Made by a program: the position numbers and the translations under genes. Shown here one piece after another: positions 56,274-64,000 of a stretch of 64,000 nt of DNA; the stretch's first letter is position 1; every line of letters begins with the position of its first letter. Source of the DNA: Strongylocentrotus purpuratus (taxonomy: Eukaryota; Echinodermata; Echinoidea; Camarodonta; Strongylocentrotidae); contig NW_022145612.1 in assembly GCF_000002235.5 (NCBI RefSeq), forward strand, positions 22,865,147-22,929,146, given 5' to 3'. The notes under the pieces were generated by a model that was given only the letters and a program-made list of their open reading frames with translations, made no database searches and was not told the DNA's origin.

Positions 56274-58427
56274 CTCTGTGTTGAAGGATGTGAGTTAACT
56301 CCCTTCTGCGACCATAACAGAGGATACAATCTCATAGCGTCGATATACTATGGATAATGGGGGATCCTGGCAATGTACAGTGCTGTGGATAATGGGGATG
56401 GCTGACCCGTATATCAAGGGCCATCCGATGATGAATGAGATACGACATATGGCCACTCGGACCCAGTAGTCTGTTGCTGATTTGACTGTGGAACAAATTG
56501 ATATCACTGAACAGAATAATGGCTTGGAACATCTGGCTACTTATGTTTGCTATGCTGTTTGAGTCTATAGTGAGAAAGATGGGGACAAGATTTTAACCAT
56601 TCATTTTCAATTCAAAGATGTTGTACTTCAACATAGAAACGGTATATTGTCAACAGAAGAACGTATTCCGTTATATACCCGAATGTAATTGGTATACATT
56701 TAATGGTTTTCATGATTTACGAATTCATGTCAGTTGGGAAAAGCAGGTTGGGAAAACATCATGATTTGTGGTAGTTTGTAATTATATATTTTAAATAACA
56801 TAATCATTTAAAGAGGTAATTTTACAACTTTCAGATTAATTTATAATGTTTATGTACCAGTAGGTACATATTTTGTAATGCTTTTGATATAAGAAAAAAT
56901 ACATTACTTGCAATGAAAGACAACCTACCTTCACTTAACTGTTCTACAACTACAAATTTCAATGGGCGGTGGAAAGTTATCTTTCCAAACGAGGGATTAG
57001 CATACTACATCATTGCTGTGTTTTACAAGCATAAGAAGCCTAGCTTATTATTTTCCTGCCCTCTCCTCCCTAACCAGCAATCTACCCTATCGCACTTCGT
57101 AATCGTAGATGTTGATATGGTGGCGCTAATCCGTAGGGTGCAACCTTGTCCCTCTTTCCCTCCCTCACTGACTCGGCGGCGTCGAATTAAAAGATGGTGA
57201 AGTTGTCCCGGGGCTAGTCGACATCTGAACCTGGCTTGTTTTCATTGCCAATCTCTGTGATTAGCTCCAGAAGGGTGTCATATAGACTGTCTCCATTACA
57301 TACTAGTTGCTTGGGTTCCATCTTGGGCCATCTTTAACTCCTTTACTACCTAGGGAGCAGGCAGATCCTGTCGAAATGTTTGCCAATTCATTCAAAGAAA
57401 TGGACTTGTGATCTCGACTAAATATCGGCTCTTTCATTTAAAGAAATGGATTTGTGTGTCGTGTTGAAAACAAAAATGAAGCAAATGCAACAAAAGTGCT
57501 CTGTTAATGACATTTTGTATAATCCTCCCAAGATTCTGAAAGAAGTTTATTGCAAGCTAGCCTATGTAAAAATAACATACTGATACATTTTCTGTTTAGT
57601 TGATAACATCATTCTCCACAATTGTGCATATATGTTTGTAGAACAGTTTTACAGTCACTCTCAAGAAAGGGCCATGAAAAAAACGTAGGGCGTACATACT
57701 ATTGTACAGCATCAGTATTTACGTGTCAGAGACTTCTATTACCAGCTATTTTATTTCTCCCTCTGAGCTCTCTTTGACTCCTGGTAATGTTCTAGTTTTG
57801 AATCATCCTTGCTTTTCCTTTCTATTCTTTGAACGCTCGCCCTGGATGTGGGTTGAAAGATTATCTTGGCATCATCATTCATCTTTTGCTGTGCCCACGA
57901 GCCTGGGTAGAGGATGGATTTCCTGTTCAAAGGCTCCTATGATGTGGGATTATGAAATGAAATACACTGTCTTTTATCTCCATGGTTTGATCCTGACTGA
58001 TGTCTATTTTTGCACCTCTTTGACTGGATGCCAAGTTGTTATTGAATTGGGGGGAAAGTCTTATCTATGTTTCTAGTGTGTTCGCAATGTCTCTCTTGGG
58101 CACACTCTCCCCATTCCGTCTCCAATGTACATTTCTTTGCTCCTCTCGTGATGTTCAGCTTGTATTTTCTTCTGCCATTTCCACTAGTAAAGTCTGTTCC
58201 ACTGTCTTTTTAGCCCCTCGCAGTATTTGTAGCCCTTGAAGTTTTCCTGAAAAGCACTTTGTATTTTACACATTTCATCCTCTAGAGCATCAACCATGTC
58301 TTATTCTTTATATAAAGCCCCACACACTTGCTTTTCTGTTTGTATGTTCATAGGTCTGCCTCTCCTTTTTGCTTACATTCTTCATCGATTTTCTAATGTC
58401 ACATCTCTACTTCCTTACTTCTAGATT

Positions 58428-58815
58428 TTAAAGGGATCGTTTAACAATGTTAAATCGGAGATGCACGGCCCTACGTGTTATCAGTGTTTGTGATATGATG
58501 TATTATTAAAGCCCTAAAAATATTGCGCTCCAAAGTGATCAAGAAGTGCCTCTAAAAAGTAAAAATCTTTGAGTGACCGGTTTTACCATACCTACTCGTT
58601 TTCTCCAATAGACTGCAGTGTTATGAAAACCGTTAGGAAAACGCAAAATTTGATTTCGATTTCCAATCTTAAATATCTTGATCATCAGACAGGCGATCAG
58701 CTTGTGAAAGTCGTGGGGTTCCTGACTGACCTAAAGGTTTATAAATATCATTGCAGCATGAGCTAAATCTAGGATTTTGTTTCAGAATCTGAGACAAAGT
58801 TACCCAATCCCTTAA
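58428..58815 (+). mobile_element. Non-autonomous DNA element, family B, copy 2
   Basis: This 388-bp element has short terminal inverted repeats: TTAAAGGGATCG on the left and CAATCCCTTAA on the right, again flanked by TTAA. It is inverted relative to the copy at 27454-27843. It lies inside the intron between exons A and B, about 0.7 kb before exon B. A 65-residue open frame within it (58569-58766) is an accident of the repeat, not a gene. Confidence 0.8.
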
Positions 58816-59546
58816 AAGCTTCATGGTTTATCCTGCTCTCTTTGACCAATGTGGACAGTCCCATTCCATCTTTGATTCTCCTCACGCTGTACTATACATT
58901 CTTCCTCCTCTCCACACCCCCATCTTAAGATGGTTCTACCAAGAGGAGGAGGAATTCCCAGATAATGATTACCAGGATGTTTGCCATTCATTGCAATCAC
59001 ACAATCACACGTGATGCACATAACAGAACATGAGAGCCGGTCTCATTAGATGGTGGTAATAGTCACATACTTTGGAAAACACACTGGTGGCATATCCAGA
59101 TCTATCTATTGATAGAGGGCGTTGTGTATCTTCGACTTGCGGAGCACCGAAAGAAGAGGGACATGCATGGAGCGATTACTTGCTTGAACTAAGGGTGAAC
59201 TCACCATAGATGGCATCCATAGATGTCTGATTGGTTACATGATAATAGCCTCTATAGTAGAACAGGTACATACATAGTATGACTTCAGGATATTCAATTT
59301 GAGGATGGAGTTTGTAAAATATGGAATGGAATTCAGAATGTAATATATGTAATTGCACAATAGTAGACATACTTAATTGGTTTATGTAAAAGTGAGTACC
59401 TAGAGGTTAATGTATTGATTCTGTCATCTAATTAACTGCAGTACTATTTCTCAAACCATTTCTCCCATTTGAAAGCTTGCTACATTGCTATCTACCTTAG
59501 ACAGCAGTTTGGATGATTTATTTTCTAAATTCTTTGTTGAATGCAG

Positions 59547-59691
59547 ATTATGTGACCTGGATGCGGAGGACCCACTCTCAGTCTTGGACTCTGAACTACT
59601 CCAGAAGTTAGAGGCCATGGAAGGGAACCTGGACCTACCCATACTTGATGAGGAGGACTGTCTAGATCGGGCTTATGAGATGGAGTATGAG
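59547..59691 (+). CDS. PDZRN3/4-like: Internal exon B: acidic inter-PDZ linker, PDZRN3/4-like
   Basis: This 145-bp exon is bounded by acceptor ...ttgaatgcag and donor gag|gtatgt at 59692. Its first base completes the split codon left by exon A (GG+A, Gly). The next 48 codons are open and end exactly on a codon boundary, so the following exon should start in phase 0. The peptide is strongly acidic (LCDLDAEDPLSVLDSELL, then LPILDEEDCLDRAYEMEYE). It has no cysteine-finger or PDZ signature and reads as a linker. The terminal EMEYE matches the E-Y-E-E type run that leads into the first strand of PDZ2 in PDZRN3/4. The base composition is richer in G+C than the flanks, as in exon A. A second phase-compatible acceptor at 59506-59507 (acagcag|t) would add 13 residues (LDDLFSKFFVECR). 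It lacks a good pyrimidine tract, so the 59547 start is preferred. Confidence 0.84.
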
Positions 59692-60720
59692 GTATGTTCA
59701 TTCTCATCAAAGATTCTCTTTATTGTCCTTTCTGATCACATCCTCCTATGTTTATCCTTTCTTGTACATGATGATGTGTACTTGTATGTAAGGGAAATTT
59801 GGAAGTCGACAAGCATGAGCCTAGGAAGAAAATACCAAGGCATGGGTGTCTGAGTCACTGTGTTTAGAGTGTGAGTATAGATGTAAAAGTCTCTTAGGAA
59901 CATACTTTATAAGCTCTCAGTTAGAATCCTAGATTTGCGCTAAATGTTGAGAATGATGGTTTATTGCAATCACTTTGGTGTCTATACAGAGTGGAAAATG
60001 AATCTAACTAGTTTACTAATGACCCCATCTTTATTGTGAATTGCTGCCTTATCAGTTGATTCTGAGCATGAGAATTTTTCCAGCCAAGGAATCCAATATT
60101 TGTAAGTGATCGTACCATATTTCAATAAATCATGAAATTTTCCCTTTTTATGTATCGGAATTGCCGATTTTTTTTGGATAAATGTTCACGCTCGTTAAAT
60201 ATGTTCTCTAAAGGAGCGCATCACTCTACAAAGTGGCTATAAAGGATGAATGGCTCCCATGATGGAGCTAAAAGGCCCCTTTAAAATGAACCATAATGGG
60301 TGCACTCTGTGATCTATTTATGGGATAATGAGACTCATTACCACATCACAGGGCCGCTGGAGTGAAATCCTGGTCCCCCTAGTCTGGCACTCCTGACAGT
60401 CTAGACTAAGTGCTGCATCATTTAAACAATCAATAAAACCATTTTGCAATCACTTTCAAATCCCATAGACTAGCTGTTAACACACACCGCTCATCATAAA
60501 AATAGATGCCTTGCTGTCTTTTATTGGAACTCCCCTGGTGGTTAAAATACCTTGGGATTCAAGTCGATATCAAGATGGAAAACAGAGAAGAGTTTAAAGA
60601 TTGCTCATGCTTTTTGTAGATCAATATACATAGTTTTAACAGCCAGGAATGAAATGGATGATGTATGAAAATGTAGAATGTATATGTGACATAGTGTTCT
60701 CTTAATGTTTACATCTTCCT

Positions 60721-60754
60721 TCTGTCTGTCTGTCTGTCTGTCTGACTGTCTCTG

Positions 60755-60835
<81 letters not shown>
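60721..60835. repeat. (TCTG)n followed by (CT)n, 115 bases
   Basis: Six TCTG units, a short spacer, then about 77 bases of pure CT; the longest simple run in the window. It lies in the intron after exon B, pyrimidine-rich on the coding strand. Confidence 0.95.
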
Positions 60836-60837
<2 letters not shown>

Positions 60838-61288
60838 CCAATCTCTGTGAGTTTTTCTCTTTTCCTTTTGAACTGTATAACTATATCTGTAGTTCCTCTC
60901 TTGCTGACTCCCTCCGTCTCTCCACTCTATTCCTCCTTGTTTTAAACTCCTGTGTATCTATCAAGATAAGATACAGAGTAATTCTTAGCTATCCATGTGA
61001 TTTCCACCTGCCTATGATTCTATCCGAAACATGGGGGAAAGACCTTGCCTTTCTGAACCCCTAACAAAATACCCCCTTGATTTTCCTTATAGCTCTGCCT
61101 CTGATCCACGTTTCTATGAAATTGTCCTCCGTTTAATATCTTGGAGTTGTCTTTCATCCTGTGTGGACAGAGGTTAGAGCTGAGATGAAGAGCAAGGGAT
61201 AAATAACACAAGTATATTGGATTTCTAAGTAAGCAAGAAGGTGTCCATGGTTGAAATCAATGCATCAAGCTACTAGCCTACTCCTTCC

Positions 61289-61291
<3 letters not shown>

Positions 61292-61341
<50 letters not shown>

Positions 61342-61400
61342 CCCTCTCATTCCCTCTCCCTCCCTCCCTCCCTCACTCCCTTTCTCTCCCCATCTCTCTT
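61292..61400. repeat. (CT)n and CCCT-rich tract
   Basis: About 48 bases of pure CT followed by CCCT/CCTC-rich pyrimidine sequence. Confidence 0.93.
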
Positions 61401-62093
61401 TCTACCTATCTTCTTCTCTCACCTTTTCTGTATCTTTCTTTATCTCTTTGTAGCAAAAGTTTTTCTTTCTGCTGATGTTTCATGTTGAGCACAATAGTCA
61501 TAATTATTTGCACAATACAAGTGCTCTTGTCTTCTTATTCCAATATTGAAATGGACTTGCATTTTAGTTTGCAGTTTCCATGATATATTAAGTTATGTGA
61601 GGTATGCAAAAAAAAATATAATCTATCAACAACAAGAATTGTTTAAATATATATTTGCAATGTCTATTGTTGTTGCTATTTGCAAGCCATTTATCTAAGC
61701 AGATAAGGTAATTCATAGTGTCACATGATATGGCCTGGAAAGTATTATTAATCAGGAAAATGATATAAGGTGTCAATTTTTAATCAAATAGGTTTGTAAA
61801 CTGATTCCTATTATCTGTTCAGTTTTATGCAAACGGGTGTACAGATATCCTCCATCAGCAGAGTTATATCTTAGTCACAGAAGGCAAAAATATCATTCTT
61901 CTCTAAATCTAAATTTGAAGCATTACAGACTTCTTTGAATTTAATATTATCATGCCTTCTCATGATAAGACCCTTCTGCTTCTGTTGAAGTAAGATTAAT
62001 ATTTGTATTATACATTAGCGAAAAGAAAGTTAAAATAGATATACCACTGTTTTGCTCTTGTAAAGTGTTTTGTATTGACATTGGATGTGAGAG

Positions 62094-62204
62094 TCCAGAG
62101 GAGAGGGATAGGGGAGAGGAGGAGAGTGATAGGGGAGAGGGGGAGAGGAGGAGAGGGGAGAGAGGGAGAGAGGGAGAGGGAGAGGGGAGAGAAGAAGAGG
62201 GATA
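62094..62204. repeat. Polypurine GGAGA-rich tract
   Basis: About 110 bases built of gggaga and gaggag units, with few pyrimidines; both-strand open frames here are artefacts. Confidence 0.92.
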
Positions 62205-62592
62205 TGGCATGCAGTCATATATTGATCAGATAAGCGGGCAGGTGGATCCCTTAGCTGACCCACAAACCAAAGGATTAAGGTTAAGAAGGATGAAAGCTGC
62301 ATAAGAACATTGAATCTAGGTAGCCTAAATGAAACAAGTGTAGGTAGCTTGAGACGAGTGTAGGTTTTAATGTCTGAGTGGTTATATGCTAGTGCTTATC
62401 GATTGGCTAGATGGGTTAAAAAGAGATTTGCTCAAATAGTTGAATATTTGATCCAAAAAATAAAGGAGTGAATTCTATATTTAGTTTGGAAGAATTCATT
62501 ATATGACAAGTTTTCTCAGTGGAAATGGCTTTATGGCTTTTACTGTACATTACTATCATTACCATCTTTTTTAAGTGCTCAGTTTCATCACA

Positions 62593-62612
62593 GATTATTA
62601 TTATTATTATTG
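62593..62612. repeat. (TTA)n microsatellite
   Basis: About six ATT units; not attached to a visible SINE body, unlike the run at 63489. Confidence 0.9.
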
Positions 62613-63170
62613 TGCATATATACATTTTTGATTTGCACAAATGCTATTAAAAATATTTGTTGAGGAATGGAGGTATATCAAGAGCTATTTCTTATATCAA
62701 AGAAAATAAAACTGCAAGGGATTTTTAATACTCTTCACCGAGATCTTCTAAAAGCTGCCAGATCAGAATTGCTTTACGTTCCCAAGATAATATTTTACCA
62801 TCTAGAAGTATATATCAATTGTCAGATTTAGAGCAAAAATACATCTTTTGGATTATTAATCCGATCCTAATCCTGGTCTTTTGTGATCCAACTTCACACA
62901 GGAGAGCGTAGGTGGTGATTGAAAAGAATAGAAAGCCAGGATTCTTTGGGAGCTAAGGGCATAGAATCCTCTTTCAATCTGGGGATTTGGGGAGGATTTG
63001 AAGATTTGTTTGTAGTCTCAATCATCACCTTGGTAACAAACTTGGATACTCATTTCAATTTTGCAACTGTTTGTATTGTTCTGCTTATATTATTTTATTA
63101 ATGAACTCTTTAAAAAAGCATGAAACAACCAACAATAATGAAATGATGAGGATAAAGCTTATTAGTAGAG

Positions 63171-63242
63171 GTGTCGTGGTCGAATGGATATGTCACCGGA
63201 CTGTGGATCACAAGGTCAGCGGTTCAAGTCCCGCCACGGCAC
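63171..63242 (+). promoter_or_regulatory. Type 2 RNA polymerase III promoter (A and B boxes) of the SINE
   Basis: The A box is TGGTCGAATGG (63177-63187) and the B box GGTTCAAGTCC (63221-63231). The B box fits the GGTTCRANYCC consensus exactly, and the roughly 34-base gap is normal for tRNA-type promoters. Orientation is the same as the host gene. Confidence 0.7.
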
Positions 63243-63510
63243 TAATGTCCTTTGGCAAGACATTGATATACATTTGCCACTCTCCACCCAGGTGTTAAAT
63301 GGGTACCCAGTAGGATGCGAAAGTTAATGTGGTTGAATTACCTTGTAAAATGGCGACAGGCTGGAATGCTCCCCAGGGAGTGGAAAATGTATATACATTG
63401 TGTTGCAGGAAAGCCTGAATCCGATGACTGGGGTAATAATATGTGCTGCGCCTAGAAACAAAGTATTAGGTGCATTATAAATGTGAGCTATTATTATTAT
63501 TATTATTAAA
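63171..63510 (+). mobile_element. tRNA-derived SINE with (ATT)n tail
   Basis: The 5' part (63171-63242) is tRNA-like. The first seven bases GTGTCGT pair with ACGGCAC at 63236-63242. An A-box-like TGGTCGAATGG lies at 63177-63187, and a perfect B box GGTTCAAGTCC at 63221-63231. The T stem pairs badly, so this is not a working tRNA. About 245 bp of unrelated body follows (words include cacccaggtgttaaatgg and aggtgcattataaatg), ending in (ATT)n at 63489-63508. Internal RNA polymerase III promoter, body and short simple-repeat tail are the classic SINE layout; such elements are copied by a partner LINE. I could not define target-site duplications. A membership in the MetaSINE or a related deuterostome superfamily is possible but unchecked. 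Confidence 0.82.
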
Positions 63511-64000
63511 GATATTACAAGCAATCCAGTGAGTCTGACACTTTTGCTCCATAATTGCTTTGAACAGAACTTATATATCTCCTGCACGAAATATCATGTT
63601 TGCAATGATGCATGGAAATATTTGTACCTAAATTTGTGTTGTGTCAATCTCTAACAATTAGTTGATGGATGAGTTCAGTGCTTATGAGTGAATTGTAATT
63701 TCCTGTGGGTTATGAAATTGCATGATTGCTTTCAAAAGGAGAAGGAATTTAGCAGGAAAAGAGTTGATGTTTCATGAGAAACGTCACTAGGCTTTTGATT
63801 TGGAAAATTATGAAATGTCAAAGGGAATAGAGTAAACTGGAGAACTGAAATTGCTGGAATTTTAGAGAATAAGAATAAGTGTAAGTTGTAAAGTTATCAT
63901 AACACACAATTTCCAAACCATTTTCTGAGTGTCCAAAAGGCTTGGAATCATATAAAGTCGCATATTATCTATAGTTATTCATGAATAGAATGGTTGACTA

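Larger units (their letters stand above)
56047..59546 (+). other. Intron between exons A and B (3500 bp)
   Basis: The intron runs from gtaagc to ...gaatgcag and joins two phase-compatible exons. It carries a short inverted-repeat element almost directly after the donor (56079-56273) and a second element family at 58428-58815. Otherwise it is AT-rich with scattered short open frames on both strands that show no recognisable protein. Confidence 0.82.
59692..64000 (+). other. Intron downstream of exon B, running off the window
   Basis: The stretch begins with donor gtatgt. The next exon should open in phase 0 and encode the start of a PDZ domain; none was recognised before the window end. The intron contains large CT and GA tracts (60721-60835, 61292-61400, 62094-62204), an (ATT)n run and a tRNA-derived SINE near its right end. 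The last 490 bases after the SINE show nothing recognisable. Confidence 0.7.

Noticed and set aside
57702..58076. 124-residue plus-strand open frame inside the A-B intron
   Set aside because: No domain; it begins without ATG, and reading it would be incompatible with the phase-matched A-B splice.
61093..61172. Possible exon between ccttatag and agag|gttaga
   Set aside because: The open frame needs one base from the previous exon, but exon B ends on a codon boundary; the peptide does not resemble the start of a PDZ.
1..64000. CRISPR arrays, operons, bacterial promoters or phage genes
   Set aside because: None seen; composition, splice sites and repeats are those of an animal genome.

Overview
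This is eukaryotic genomic DNA, about 60% A+T. It has long non-coding stretches, many AG/CT microsatellites, small non-autonomous transposons and well-formed GT-AG splice sites. The repeat style (TTAA-bounded short DNA elements, a tRNA-derived SINE with an (ATT)n tail, recurring 'gtaggcctat' words) and the protein content fit a marine invertebrate deuterostome, most likely an echinoderm such as a sea urchin. That assignment is inference. No bacterial, phage, CRISPR or operon-like structure is present.

The only confident coding content is two exons of one plus-strand gene at the right end. Exon A (55763-56046) encodes the second half of a PDZ domain (starting VNGQDLSKATHEEAVEAF) followed by a Ser/Thr/Gly linker with a VGTQTE motif. 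Exon B (59547-59691) encodes an acidic linker ending MEYE. Their phases match: A ends two bases into a codon, B supplies the third base and ends on a codon boundary. The PDZ half, the VGTQT-type motif and the acidic E-Y-E run that precedes the next PDZ all point to a PDZRN3/PDZRN4 (LNX3/LNX4) type RING-PDZ E3 ubiquitin ligase. The RING, zinc-finger and first half of the PDZ would lie upstream, and further PDZ domains downstream. I could not locate them in the window, so positions 1-55762 look like one very long intron or several with exons I cannot see.

The rest is intronic or intergenic. It holds two copies of one short inverted-repeat element (49411-49531 and 56079-56273), two oppositely oriented copies of another (27454-27843 and 58428-58815), a tRNA-derived SINE (63171-63510), a four-copy minisatellite (44281-44920), and many polypurine/polypyrimidine tracts. 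Several GC-richer islands with homeodomain- or CCAAT-like words could be cis-regulatory. Two small open frames are mentioned as weak candidates: a 95-residue six-cysteine, signal-peptide-like frame (36581-36868) and a cysteine-rich frame (9134-9478). Neither is strong enough to be called a gene without transcript or conservation data.
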